A stretch of DNA of 41,178 nt from JBBSWB01 sp038046465 (GCA_038046465.1 JBBSWB010000055.1:1-41178), one strand, 5' to 3'. Counted from the first letter of the stretch, positions 16,226 to 24,766 are shown. Made by a program: numbers and translations. The notes: generated from the sequence alone by a model not told the origin.

Positions 16226-16256
16226 GTGATACATTTCTCAAATCACTCACTTTTTT
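16223..16256 (+). terminator. Hairpin plus T-run after the 56-residue gene
   Basis: TGAGTGAT (16223-16230) and ATCACTCA (16242-16249) form a perfect 8-bp stem with an 11-nt loop, followed by CTTTTTT. The stop codon is part of the stem. It looks like a bacterial intrinsic terminator, which is rare in archaea. Confidence 0.55.
16240..16254 (+). repeat. 15-nt direct repeat, copy 1
   Basis: AAATCACTCACTTTT, repeated exactly at 16356-16370. Copy 1 is the 3' arm of the hairpin at 16223-16256. Confidence 0.7.
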
Positions 16257-16355
16257 CTTAGTTCTATTTTTGGACTTACAAGAAATGCAGTAGAGAGGAG
16301 CTTAAAACAAGAATATTTCTTAACTACTCGCCAAAGCTAATTACAAAAACGAGCA

Positions 16356-16370
16356 AAATCACTCACTTTT
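16356..16370 (+). repeat. 15-nt direct repeat, copy 2
   Basis: Exact copy of 16240-16254, 116 nt downstream. It could pair with TGAGTGAT at 16223 as an alternative partner. The stretch 16257-16420 between small genes holds no gene that I can support. Confidence 0.7.
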
Positions 16371-16420
16371 CGAATTGTGCCGCTTCAGGTCACACCAGCA
16401 TAAGTAGAGCCCACCTAAAA

Positions 16421-16573
16421 ATGGATATTGGTGATATAGTAACTTTAACTGATTTACAGTCTAGAAATGGCAGTTTTTTAGATGAGAATCAATTTAAGCA
16501 AACTGAGTTAACTGAAGGATCCTATCAGTTGCAGTTAGGAAATCTTAAATTTAAAGTAGTGTATGAGAAATAA
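16421..16573 (+). CDS. Possible very small protein (50 residues)
   Basis: Open frame of 50 codons from ATG to TAA. The peptide is acidic/polar with a beta-like end (SYQLQLGNLKFKVVYEK), which is more protein-like than random AT-rich sequence. There is no clear TATA box or Shine-Dalgarno directly upstream, so the start is unsure. It could be a remnant or a downstream part of the same transcript as the 56-residue gene. Confidence 0.4.
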   Translation: MDIGDIVTLTDLQSRNGSFLDENQFKQTELTEGSYQLQLGNLKFKVVYEK

Positions 16574-16636
16574 AGAAAAAATAATTTTTTACTACCTTTT
16601 TCTAATCAGGTATAACTCCCTCTTTTTTTACTAACC

Positions 16637-16646
16637 TTTTTATACC
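16637..16646 (+). promoter_or_regulatory. TATA box for pelA
   Basis: TTTTTATACC, centred about 27 nt before the ATG at 16668; supports that ATG over an in-frame TTG at 16662. Confidence 0.5.
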
Positions 16647-16667
16647 CTTCAGTTCTTAAGTTTGTTT

Positions 16668-17717
16668 ATGGACATTATTACCAAGGATTTTCGAAAAGGA
16701 CTAGTAAAACTAAGAGTCAATGACTTAGATGACTTGTGGTATTTAAGTCATTTAATTGATTCAGGAGATCTAGTTCAGGGAAAAACTACTCGAAAGATTA
16801 AGATTGGAACCGGAGAAAACGCTAAAGTAGCTAAAAAAACTTATACTCTAAAAATTGAAGCAGAAACGGTAGAATTAACTGAAACCAGCTTACGAATTAA
16901 TGGAAAAATCAAAGAAGGTCCGGAAGATGTCCCTCGGGAAAGCTATCAGGCTATCCCTTTAGAACTAGGCAGCGAATTTACTTTAGAAAAAAAACATTGG
17001 TTAGAATATCAGAAACAAAAATTACAGGAAGCCAGCGAAAAAAAGTATAATTATCTCCTCTGCCTCTTTGATCGAGAAGAAGTGTTATTTGCTTTAACCA
17101 AACGCCAAGGTTATGAAGTTTTGATTAAACTTCAAGGGGATGTGCCTAAAAAATCAAGAACGATAGATGTTAAGAAGGATTTCCATCAGGAAATTATTGC
17201 AGCATTAGAAAGTTATAACGACCGTTACCAACCCGAAAGTATTATTCTTGCTTCCCCGGCTTTTTATAAAGAAGATTTGTTTAAAAAAATAAAATCCCCA
17301 GAATTAAAAAAGAAAATAGTCTTGGCCACTGCCTCCGATGTCAGTGAAAGTTCTTTGGATGAAGTTCTCCGGCGTCCAGAATTGGGTGAATTGTTAAAAA
17401 ACAGTAAAGCGCGGGAAGAACAGCTCTTGGTAGAAGAATTATTGACTGAAATCAACAAAAATGAAAAAGCGGTTTATGGCTGGAAAGCAGTAATCGCTGC
17501 AATTAATTCCGGAGCGGTACAAAAACTCTTGCTTACCGACGAATTCATCCGGAAAAAAAGAGCGGCTGAAAATTTTCAGGAAATTGATACCTACATGAAG
17601 CAAGTTGATGCCTTAAAAGGAGAAATTCATATTCTTTCATCAAAAAATGATAGCGGTAAGAAATTAGATGGGTTGGGCGGAATCGCCGCTATCCTTAGAT
17701 ACAAGCAATGGACTTGA
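16668..17717 (+). CDS. pelA: Translation-quality-control protein Pelota (aPelota/Dom34)
   Basis: 349 residues, normal for archaeal Pelota. The N-terminal Sm-like domain shows DDLWYLSHLIDSGDLV and GKTTRKI; the central domain has IILASPAFYKEDLF; the C-terminal eRF1-like domain has YGWKAVIAAINSGAVQKLLLTDEFI and ends DGLGGIAAILRY. With aABCE1 and aEF1A it rescues stalled ribosomes. It lacks the GGQ loop of aRF1, as expected. The start is set by TATA spacing. Single gene, no operon partner. Confidence 0.96.
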   Translation: MDIITKDFRKGLVKLRVNDLDDLWYLSHLIDSGDLVQGKTTRKIKIGTGENAKVAKKTYTLKIEAETVELTETSLRINGKIKEGPEDVPRESYQAIPLELGSEFTLEKKHWLEYQKQKLQEASEKKYNYLLCLFDREEVLFALTKRQGYEVLIKLQGDVPKKSRTIDVKKDFHQEIIAALESYNDRYQPESIILASPAFYKEDLFKKIKSPELKKKIVLATASDVSESSLDEVLRRPELGELLKNSKAREEQLLVEELLTEINKNEKAVYGWKAVIAAINSGAVQKLLLTDEFIRKKRAAENFQEIDTYMKQVDALKGEIHILSSKNDSGKKLDGLGGIAAILRYKQWT

Positions 17718-17752
17718 AATGCTGGCTAAAGAACCCATAATTTTATTAATAG

Positions 17753-17767
17753 AGATATAAAATATCT
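17753..17767. promoter_or_regulatory. Inverted repeat AGATAT-AAA-ATATCT
   Basis: Perfect 6-bp inverted repeat with a 3-nt centre, in the 190-nt gap between pelA and the TrmB-type regulator. It could be an operator of the regulator or a simple AT palindrome. The rest of the gap is AT-rich with a possible TATA box near 17821-17840. Confidence 0.25.
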
Positions 17768-17907
17768 ATAATCAGAAAATTAATTTCTATATTTTGTAAA
17801 ACCACAACCTTTTAATAGTAGTTTAATTTACTTATAACCTAGTAACAAATAAATTATTTAAAAAAATAAAAATATACAGATGTGTTAAAAGAGGGGGTTT
17901 GGAAAAA

Positions 17908-18702
17908 ATGATTATTAAAGACGAATTACTTAGCCAATTAAGGCGTTACTTTGACTTAAACTTGTATGAAGTTAAGTTATGGGCTTCTTTACTGAGTAGA
18001 GGAGTTTCTACTGCGGGCGAATTGTCCGATATTGCTGATGTACCCCGTTCCAGAAGTTATGATGTTCTGGAATCATTAGAAAAAAAGGGTTTTGTAGTTA
18101 TGAAATTAGGAAAACCCATTAAATATATTGCAATCCATCCTAGCGAAGTAGTAGACCGAGTTAAAAAGAATATGCAAGTAGTAGCTCAAGACAAAATAAA
18201 ACGATTAGATTCTATCCGAGGTTCAGATTTATTGCAGGAATTAGAAACCTTGCACAACAATGGAATCAATTTAGTTGATCCAACCGATATCAGTAGTTGC
18301 CTGCGAGGAAGAAATAATCTGTACAACCACCTAGATTTACTGATCAAAGAAGCACAGAAAAATGTAAATATCATGACTACTGAAAAAGGCTTCATGCGCA
18401 AAGTGGAAGGATTACGGTCTTCTTTTGAAAAAGCTAATAAGAAAGGAGTAAAAATAAGAATTTCTGCTCCTATCACTAAAGAAAATAAAAAAATTGCTGA
18501 AAGTCTAAAAGATGTTGCTGAAATTAGGCATAACAACAAAATGAATTCCCGATTTATGACCGTCGATGGAAAAGATTTGGTATTTATGATGCTTGATGAC
18601 GGCGAAGTACATCCCTCTTATGATTTAGGAGTATGGGTTAAAACGCCTTATTTCACTGCAGCCATGGACCAAATGTTCAATTCCATTTGGAATATGAAAT
18701 AG
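17908..18702 (+). CDS. TrmB-family transcriptional regulator
   Basis: 264 residues. Residues about 5-75 form a TrmB-type winged helix: YEVKLWASLLSRG, TAGELSDIADVPRSRSYDVLESLEKKGFV, then IKYIAIHP. A short coiled coil follows, then a C-terminal PLD-like sensor domain (NIMTTEKGFMRK, GVKIRISAPIT, VFMMLDD). Typical targets in archaea are sugar uptake and metabolism genes; the target here is unknown. A GAGGGGG Shine-Dalgarno at 17891-17897 lies 10 nt before the ATG at 17908, which is preferred over a TTG at 17899. A T-rich tract follows. Confidence 0.88.
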   Translation: MIIKDELLSQLRRYFDLNLYEVKLWASLLSRGVSTAGELSDIADVPRSRSYDVLESLEKKGFVVMKLGKPIKYIAIHPSEVVDRVKKNMQVVAQDKIKRLDSIRGSDLLQELETLHNNGINLVDPTDISSCLRGRNNLYNHLDLLIKEAQKNVNIMTTEKGFMRKVEGLRSSFEKANKKGVKIRISAPITKENKKIAESLKDVAEIRHNNKMNSRFMTVDGKDLVFMMLDDGEVHPSYDLGVWVKTPYFTAAMDQMFNSIWNMK

Positions 18703-18703
18703 A

Positions 18704-18752
18704 TTTTTAATTATTTTTTTTAATTTATTATTTTTTTATCTTATTTATTTTT
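18704..18752 (+). terminator. T-rich tract after the TrmB-type gene
   Basis: Long runs of T (TTTTTAATTATTTTTTTTAA and further) directly follow the stop codon. No hairpin. Confidence 0.5.
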
Positions 18753-18836
18753 AATGGTTTGTTTGTGCACTATTTTAATTGATGATTTGTTTGTTTTTAT
18801 TGTTCTTCGCTTTGTTTAGTTCACTTGGAGGTATAA

Positions 18837-18847
18837 TTTTATAAATA
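18837..18847 (+). promoter_or_regulatory. TATA box for pheST
   Basis: TTTTATAAATA, centred about 26 nt before the ATG at 18868. A GGAGG further upstream (about 18825) lies before the expected start site and is not used for translation. Confidence 0.65.
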
Positions 18848-18867
18848 AATTGCCATTCTAAACAGCT

Positions 18868-20394
18868 ATGGACGCAAAAGGTTTAATTGCTAAACTTCAT
18901 CCCTTGGAAAGAGCAGTGCTGCCTTTCTTAATCGAAGAGAACAATCTTCAAGAAATAGTTAAAAAATCAACATTACAAGAGATAGAAGTCATGCGTGCCC
19001 TGCAATGGCTGGAAAATAAAGCCGTGCTTAAAATAAATACGGAAAAGAAAAAAATAGTCTTATTAGACAAAAATGCCCGGCGGTATAAAAAAGAAGGCCT
19101 GCCTGAAAAAGCTTTCTTAAAAGTGCTTACTGATGAATACAAAGGATTGAACATTATTACTAAAAAATCAAAATTAAGCCGGGAGGAAGTTAATGCCTGC
19201 CTGGGTTTATTAAAAAGAAAAGTAGCTATTGAAACCCAAAAAAATAGCGAAGGAGTCCTAGAGGTAAAAATAACTGAACAGGGCAAAAAGGTATTGGAAA
19301 AACCTACTTTTGAAGAGCAGTTTTTGATGAAAGAGTTTCCTGTAGATTTAAACAGCATTAAAGACGTGGAAAAATTTGCTTTTGACGAATTAAAGAAACG
19401 CAAAGATTTCTTAATCGTAGAAGAGTCTAAAACTACCACTATTAAACTCACTGACTTAGGAACAGAATTAGCTTCTTCTGATTTGGGGGGAGAAGTAATT
19501 AATCGCTTAACTGCCGGAATGCTTAAAACGGGAAGTTGGAAGGACCAGCAATTTCGCGCTTATGATGTGGAGATTAATGTGCCTGAAAAATTTCCGGGGA
19601 AAAAACATTTTGTTAATGAAGCGATTGAATATATCAAAACGATTTTTTTAGAAATGGGCTTTACAGAAATGCAAGGTAATTATCTCCAATCAGCGTTCTG
19701 GGATTTAGATGCTTTATTTGTTCCCCAAGATCATCCTGCTAGAGAGATGCAGGATACTTTTTATCTGGCGGGAAAAGCAAAACTGCCTTCGTTATGGGAG
19801 AAAATAAAAGTAGTCCATGAAACGGGCGGAGATACCGGCAGCAAAGGATGGAGATATAAATTTTCTAAAGAAGAAACGGAACAGCTATTGCTGCGAACCC
19901 ACACCACCGTTTTATCTGCACACACCTTAGCGAATTTAAAAAAGGAAGATTTACCCGCAAAATTTTTTGCAGTGGGAAAAGTATTTAGAAATGAAACTTT
20001 AGATTGGAAACATTTATTTGAATTTTATCAGGTAGAAGGAATCGTCGTCGATCCACAAGCAAACCTAAAACACCTTAAAGGATATTTAACTCAATTTTAC
20101 AAAAAAATGGGCTATGAAAAAGTACGGATGCAGCCAGCTCATTTTCCTTACACTGAACCTAGCTTAGAAGTGTACGTCTTCCATCCGATTAAAAAAGAAT
20201 GGATTGAGTTAGGCGGAGCAGGGATCTTCCGTCCGGAAGTGGTTAAACCTTTATTAGGATTTGACTGCCCAGTATTAGCTTGGGGACAGGGTATGGAACG
20301 AATTATCTCTGACTATTGGAGTTTTGCGGATCTAAGAGACTTATATAAAAATGATGCAAAACAAATTAAAGAAATTAAAAAGTGGTTGAAATAA
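18868..20394 (+). CDS. pheS: Phenylalanyl-tRNA synthetase alpha subunit
   Basis: 508 residues, normal for the archaeal type. Residues 1-200 hold winged-helix-like tRNA-binding repeats; the rest is the class II catalytic domain, with HTTVLSAHTLANL, motif 2 FRNETLDWKHLFEFYQVEG, and motif 3 GGAGIFRPEVVKPL...LAWGQGMERI. It charges tRNA-Phe as an alpha2-beta2 enzyme. The stop codon TAA is directly followed by the pheT ATG, so the subunits are made from one mRNA. Confidence 0.97.
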   Translation: MDAKGLIAKLHPLERAVLPFLIEENNLQEIVKKSTLQEIEVMRALQWLENKAVLKINTEKKKIVLLDKNARRYKKEGLPEKAFLKVLTDEYKGLNIITKKSKLSREEVNACLGLLKRKVAIETQKNSEGVLEVKITEQGKKVLEKPTFEEQFLMKEFPVDLNSIKDVEKFAFDELKKRKDFLIVEESKTTTIKLTDLGTELASSDLGGEVINRLTAGMLKTGSWKDQQFRAYDVEINVPEKFPGKKHFVNEAIEYIKTIFLEMGFTEMQGNYLQSAFWDLDALFVPQDHPAREMQDTFYLAGKAKLPSLWEKIKVVHETGGDTGSKGWRYKFSKEETEQLLLRTHTTVLSAHTLANLKKEDLPAKFFAVGKVFRNETLDWKHLFEFYQVEGIVVDPQANLKHLKGYLTQFYKKMGYEKVRMQPAHFPYTEPSLEVYVFHPIKKEWIELGGAGIFRPEVVKPLLGFDCPVLAWGQGMERIISDYWSFADLRDLYKNDAKQIKEIKKWLK

Positions 20395-22050
20395 ATGCCC
20401 ACCATAACTTTAAACAAAACTGTATTGGAAAAATTAGTCGGTAAAAAACTACCGATTGAAGAATTAAAAGAACGGATTAGTATGTTAGGCACTAATTTAG
20501 AAAAAATTGACGATGATGAAATAGAAGTAGAAATTTTTCCTAATCGGCCCGATTTATTATCTGATCAAGGTTTTGCCCGCGCTTTCTCCAGTTTTATCGG
20601 TGTAAAAACAGGATTACGTAAATATGAAGTTACGGCCAGCGGAGAAAAAATTATCATTGATTCTTCTGTAAAAGGTATTCGGCCCTATACGGCCTGTGCT
20701 ATTGTAAAAAATTTATCTTTTGATGAAGAAAAAATTAAAGACATTATTCAAATTCAGGAAAAATTACATATCACTTATGGGCGAAATCGAAAAAAAGTAG
20801 CTATTGGGGTTTATCCCTTAGAGAAAATCTCTTTTCCCATTACTTACAAAGCTGATGCACCGGAAAAAATAAAGTTCCGCCCGTTGGAATCAGCAGAAGA
20901 AATGACTGGCCTACAAATTTTATCCCGACACAAAACTGGCCGAGAGTTTGGGCATTTATTAGAAGGCTTGGCTAAGTTTCCTGTTTTCGTCGATGCTAAA
21001 GGAGCTATCTTAAGTATGCCTCCTATAATTAATTCCCAGCTTACTGGAAGAATTACTGAAGAAACTACCAGCGTGTTTATTGAATGTTCTGGTTTTGATT
21101 ACCACGTATTGAGCAAAGGGATCAACATGATTGTTGCTGCTTTAGCCGATATGGGTGGTAAAATTTATTCTGTAAATTTAGTGTATCCCGAAGGAGAAAA
21201 AATTAGCCCGGACTTAACTCCAGAAAAGATGAAACTAGATTTACATTATATTAATGCTCGGTTAGGTTTACAGTTGTCTGAGAAAGAAGGTATAAAATTA
21301 TTAGAAAAAATGGGCTATGGATACGAAAAAGGAGAGATTTTAGTTCCAGCCTATCGGACGGACATATTACATCAGGCTGATTTAGTGGAAGATATGGCTA
21401 TTGCTTATGGTTATGAAAATTTTATAGAAGAAATACCTAAGGTAGCGACCATTGGACAGGAAGATCCTTTAGAAAACTTCCTTAACAAACTTAGAGAAGT
21501 ACTTATTGGCTTTGGGTTATGGGAAGTTAAAAATTATCATTTGATTACTGCAGAAGAGTTGAACCAAAAGATGCTGTTGAACTTAGAACTTATTCCGCTG
21601 CATAATGCTTTAGGCGATTATAACCATCTTAGAAATTCCCTGTTGCCCTGCTTAATGAAAAATCTTAGTGACAACCAGCATAATGAATACCCACAGAATT
21701 TCTTTGAAATAGGCCGGGTATTTAGCCGGGATAAAACTACGGAAACCGGATTCGGAGAAACAGAACATCTGGCAGTTGTGTTATGTCATGAAAAAACTGA
21801 TTTCACGGAAATAAAACAAATCTTAGATGCATTAATGAATGCTTTAGGATTGGAAAGTTCAATTAAAGAAAGTGTGGAAGTAAGTTTTATTGCCGGAAGA
21901 GTTGGAGAAATAATTGTTGGTGAGAAAAAAATCGGCAGTATTGGCGAACTGCATCCACAAGTGATTACTAATTGGGGTTTAGCTGTTCCGGTTGTTGGGT
22001 TTGAGTTAAATGTAGAAGAATTGTTTAAATTGATTTATTTACCAAAATAG
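20395..22050 (+). CDS. pheT: Phenylalanyl-tRNA synthetase beta subunit
   Basis: 551 residues, the short archaeal/eukaryal type that lacks the bacterial C-terminal anticodon domain. It shows the B1-like start, EVEIFPNRPDLLSDQGFARA, the B3/B4 region used for editing in bacteria (GLQILSRHKTGREFG, FIECSGFDYH), the B5 domain, and the pseudo-catalytic core (VEDMAIAYGYENF). It has no spacing to pheS, and its 3' end overlaps the convergent gene by 16 bp. Confidence 0.97.
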   Translation: MPTITLNKTVLEKLVGKKLPIEELKERISMLGTNLEKIDDDEIEVEIFPNRPDLLSDQGFARAFSSFIGVKTGLRKYEVTASGEKIIIDSSVKGIRPYTACAIVKNLSFDEEKIKDIIQIQEKLHITYGRNRKKVAIGVYPLEKISFPITYKADAPEKIKFRPLESAEEMTGLQILSRHKTGREFGHLLEGLAKFPVFVDAKGAILSMPPIINSQLTGRITEETTSVFIECSGFDYHVLSKGINMIVAALADMGGKIYSVNLVYPEGEKISPDLTPEKMKLDLHYINARLGLQLSEKEGIKLLEKMGYGYEKGEILVPAYRTDILHQADLVEDMAIAYGYENFIEEIPKVATIGQEDPLENFLNKLREVLIGFGLWEVKNYHLITAEELNQKMLLNLELIPLHNALGDYNHLRNSLLPCLMKNLSDNQHNEYPQNFFEIGRVFSRDKTTETGFGETEHLAVVLCHEKTDFTEIKQILDALMNALGLESSIKESVEVSFIAGRVGEIIVGEKKIGSIGELHPQVITNWGLAVPVVGFELNVEELFKLIYLPK

Positions 22051-22826
22051 TTTTTTACAGGAGCTAAACTTTCTTCTGCTTCCTGCTCTGCTTCGATTAA
22101 CGAATCATCTACGCTCTCTGGTGCAGGTTTGATTCTTAATGGTTTAGTTTCTGGTTCCAATTGCAGTATTCTTCTTTTCTCTTTTCTTTTCTCCCAGGCA
22201 GAAATGTAGCTTTTTTTAATTGCTAACGCTGCACAATATGCTGCATAGAAAGGCATTGCAAATAAACTGCCACAAGCTTTATGAGGAGAACCTTCTGCCA
22301 TCCTTCCTCTTATTATCCCTCCAATTGACATATACATCACGCCACTCGATAGACTGAGTGGTATTGATGCAACTAATGGCGCACCCAACATATTCAAAGA
22401 ATAACCCGTAGCTAGAGCTATTCCAATCGATTCACAGATAAGATTTACACCAGTATAATAATCTTGATTATCCCCCAATTTTTTAGCAAGTTTTGCTTGG
22501 TGTTCAGCACGTAAAGCTCCTACAAAAGGGTAATAAATCTTTGACTTTTTTAGAACATTTAAAGTTCCTGCGCCCACCGTTCCAACAATATCTGCTAAAG
22601 TTTGATAAGTAGATGGCACCAATGCTCTCTGTTCCAGATCTTCACCACAGACTTCATCCAACACTGAAAGCGGATCTTTAGCTGCAGTGCGATAATCGAC
22701 TCTTAATTTTTGAGCAACTTGGTCTGCTTTTTCTTCTCCAAATTGCTGAGCGTATTTTATAGTTCGCTCTTCTAATGACCCCAAGAGTGTTGCTCTAGCT
22801 CCTTCTTTATCGTATTTTATAGTCAT
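22035..22826 (-). CDS. Membrane protein of unknown function
   Basis: 263 residues. The N-terminal half is helical and charged, with two or three hydrophobic segments between about 125 and 205 (GVNLICESIGIALATGYSL, APLVASIPLSLSSGVMYMSIG, CGSLFAMPFYAAYCAAL). The last about 45 residues are acidic. The ATG at 22826 is chosen over a TTG at 22838. It lies 34 nt after the unknown 352-residue gene and is probably in the eL34-eL14 transcript. The 3' end overlaps pheT. No family recognised. Confidence 0.75.
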   Translation of the reverse strand: MTIKYDKEGARATLLGSLEERTIKYAQQFGEEKADQVAQKLRVDYRTAAKDPLSVLDEVCGEDLEQRALVPSTYQTLADIVGTVGAGTLNVLKKSKIYYPFVGALRAEHQAKLAKKLGDNQDYYTGVNLICESIGIALATGYSLNMLGAPLVASIPLSLSSGVMYMSIGGIIRGRMAEGSPHKACGSLFAMPFYAAYCAALAIKKSYISAWEKRKEKRRILQLEPETKPLRIKPAPESVDDSLIEAEQEAEESLAPVKNYFGK

Positions 22827-22860
22827 GCTTCTGCTCAAAACACATCAGAAACCACAAATT

Positions 22861-23919
22861 TTACAATCCTACAAAACCAATCCTCTTCAAAAAAGCAAGA
22901 TGCTCTCCAACGTTTTGGTGAATTTCCTCTTCAAATTGTGATTCCTTCGGAATCAAATCACGCTGTTGCTCAATTAGAGAATTTAATTGCTGTTTTGCAT
23001 CTAAGTTCACTGGTAAAAACCATTGTGCTTTTGCATAGCATTCATGCGTTCCGTATTTTCCATCTAGAGATCTTTCGAAAGCAAATCCTCCTTGATGCAA
23101 TTCTTTTCCATCAGCAAAAAGAATATGGGGGTAATCGTGAGATCTTGCTGGCGTTCCGTCTTTGGGATGTCCAACACCCAAGAACCAACTAGCTCTTGTA
23201 CAAAATTCTTTATCCAAGCTGCTAAATTCAACCGCAGCTAAAATTTTCGAAGTTTCTGCAAAAGAGTTCTTACCAGTAATTAAAGCCTTTTTGTTTTTAA
23301 CCCTATAAAATCTTTCCCCTTGCTTATTAGAGAAAATTGTTTCAGAGAGTGCGTTTGCAAATAGTGATGGAGCGGCAACGAGCAACAATTCAGGCATTGC
23401 TTCGCTATGCGGTACCCTTCCTTCTCCGTAAACTTTTTGAAATTCTCTTACATTTGCCCTTCTTTGATGCGCAAGATAAGCCAAACCCCAAGGAACTGAG
23501 ATTGGATAAGTTAGAGTAACTACAGCACTGGAAATCAATACGCCCCAGGGGCGGTCTTTATTTTCTTGAATCTCCAAGGGGGCAGTTATTTTTTTATATA
23601 ACTCATCAAGATTGTGTTCAAGTTCTCCAAATTTTGTTTGCCGTTGTTGTTGATAAGTAACAAGATTTTCGCGCACTTCTGATGTAAATTTATCTGCCGA
23701 GCCACACAATGCTCTTCTTACATTATTATCGTTAATTTCCATATACCAACCACAAGGGAGAGCATAGCTCAATAGTTTCCTTTGATGCAAAACCCCATAA
23801 ACAACTGGATGGCTACTCTGGCTAGTTCGTTCATAAGCAACTGCACACCCATTGGTAAATTCTGCTACAAGCAGATTTTCTCCCAGTTTTTTAGTTTCTT
23901 TAACTTTTTCTTCTAACAT
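22861..23919 (-). CDS. Protein of unknown function downstream of eL14
   Basis: 352 residues. The N-terminal about 85 residues look beta-rich, then a coiled region (YQQQRQTKFGELEHNLDEL), a hydrophobic stretch (about 125-150, probably one TM or a membrane-associated helix) and a mixed C-terminal domain with several Cys, His and Trp (RASWFLGVGHPKDG, GTHECYAKAQWFLP). No known motif. It starts 15 nt after the rpl14e stop, so it belongs to the ribosomal unit. Its function is not recognised. Confidence 0.75.
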   Translation of the reverse strand: MLEEKVKETKKLGENLLVAEFTNGCAVAYERTSQSSHPVVYGVLHQRKLLSYALPCGWYMEINDNNVRRALCGSADKFTSEVRENLVTYQQQRQTKFGELEHNLDELYKKITAPLEIQENKDRPWGVLISSAVVTLTYPISVPWGLAYLAHQRRANVREFQKVYGEGRVPHSEAMPELLLVAAPSLFANALSETIFSNKQGERFYRVKNKKALITGKNSFAETSKILAAVEFSSLDKEFCTRASWFLGVGHPKDGTPARSHDYPHILFADGKELHQGGFAFERSLDGKYGTHECYAKAQWFLPVNLDAKQQLNSLIEQQRDLIPKESQFEEEIHQNVGEHLAFLKRIGFVGL

Positions 23920-23934
23920 TATTTCCCTCTAAAA

Positions 23935-24291
23935 TTACTCTTTAGAAACCTCTGGAGTTTCAGCTTTTGCTTTCTTTTCTTTTCCTTTTACCGGCTGCTC
24001 AGATTTCTTCTTCTGCTTCTTAGGTCGAGCAGCAACTTTTTTGGATTTTTTATCCCATACCGGCAAATTTAATTTTTCAAAAGCGGCTTTAACCGTTTCG
24101 TGGCTGGCTTTTGCTTTAAGGTCAATCATTTCCGCTAAAGGTTCTAAATGTTTAACATTAACCTTCTTTCGGCGGACATTGCCATCAACTAAAACGTAAC
24201 CCGCGCTTATTTCTTCGACTACAACACATTTACTGCCAGAATCGCGGCCAGCAATCTTTACACATAATCTTCCAACTTCGAATAAGCTCAT
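23935..24291 (-). CDS. rpl14e: 50S ribosomal protein eL14 (L14e)
   Basis: 118 residues. The KOW-like core (EVGRLCVKIAGRDSGSKCVV, GYVLVDGNVRRKKVNVKHLEPL) is typical L14e. The C-terminal about 35 residues are Lys/Pro/Glu-rich. Its ATG overlaps the rpl34e stop by 4 nt (ATGA). L14e and L34e are neighbours in many archaea, usually next to adenylate and cytidylate kinase and cbf5; those are absent here. Confidence 0.95.
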   Translation of the reverse strand: MSLFEVGRLCVKIAGRDSGSKCVVVEEISAGYVLVDGNVRRKKVNVKHLEPLAEMIDLKAKASHETVKAAFEKLNLPVWDKKSKKVAARPKKQKKKSEQPVKGKEKKAKAETPEVSKE

Positions 24292-24560
24292 TGTGACAAC
24301 CTCACTTTATTTTTTAACAAAGTTCGGGTGCAAGCAGAACAGAGTTTGCCGCCATATTTTCGTTCCGGCCTGCGGGCCGTTTTAGGCAAAGCAACTAATT
24401 TTCCCGGTAATTTTCTGGGAACTCCAGCTAACGGTTTCTGGCAATTAGCACAAATAGCTTTAGATGGCTTTCGCTGACGGTACTGTAATTTAGTCCTTCC
24501 GCCAGGCGCTTTTACAAATACTTTTCTGAATCGTCCTGATCTATACATTCCTCGTGGCAT
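24288..24560 (-). CDS. rpl34e: 50S ribosomal protein eL34 (L34e)
   Basis: 90 residues. It has MPRGMYRSGRFRKVFVKAPGG and two Cys pairs (CANC, CSAC) that form the zinc ribbon of L34e. It is the first gene of the minus-strand unit eL34-eL14-two unknown genes. A GAGGT Shine-Dalgarno at 24567-24571 lies 6 nt before the ATG, with a stable hairpin directly upstream of it (24572-24599), which is unusual for this genome and suggests translational control. Confidence 0.95.
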   Translation of the reverse strand: MPRGMYRSGRFRKVFVKAPGGRTKLQYRQRKPSKAICANCQKPLAGVPRKLPGKLVALPKTARRPERKYGGKLCSACTRTLLKNKVRLSQ

Positions 24561-24571
24561 TTTATAACCTC

Positions 24572-24599
24572 GCGAGCTCAGAATTCTAATCCGAGTCGC
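24572..24599 (-). promoter_or_regulatory. Leader hairpin abutting the rpl34e Shine-Dalgarno
   Basis: On the transcript GCGA-CTCGG, a 9-nt loop, CTGAG, one bulged C, TCGC: nine base pairs including one G-T wobble. The next bases are the GAGGT Shine-Dalgarno. It sits in a leader of about 65 nt. A ribosomal-protein autoregulatory site is possible. Confidence 0.5.
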
Positions 24600-24642
24600 C
24601 TCTAGATATATCCTCTTGGGATTTACAACTAAATTAAACGGG

Positions 24643-24655
24643 CTCTTTAAAAACC
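24643..24655 (-). promoter_or_regulatory. TATA box for the eL34-eL14 unit
   Basis: Minus strand GGTTTTTAAAGAG. Transcription from about 24625 gives a leader of roughly 65 nt that contains the hairpin and Shine-Dalgarno. Confidence 0.4.
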
Positions 24656-24766
24656 TTTTGGTTAATTTAACTACTGCAAGAGTATCCCTAATATTTAAAT
24701 ATTCTAAGCAAGTACTTATAACCCATATTACTAAATTATAACAATAATTAAACGAGGTTTATAAAA

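Noticed and set aside
18186..18539. 117-codon frame on the minus strand inside the TrmB-type gene
   Set aside because: Antisense shadow of a recognisable regulator; no start signal.
18778..18790. TGATGA resembling box C of a C/D guide RNA
   Set aside because: No matching D, C' or D' boxes at suitable spacing; the stretch is T-rich low complexity before the pheS promoter.
18948..19451. 167-codon minus-strand frame inside pheS
   Set aside because: Lies wholly within a well-conserved synthetase gene and has the Ser/Phe-rich bias of antisense AT-rich frames.
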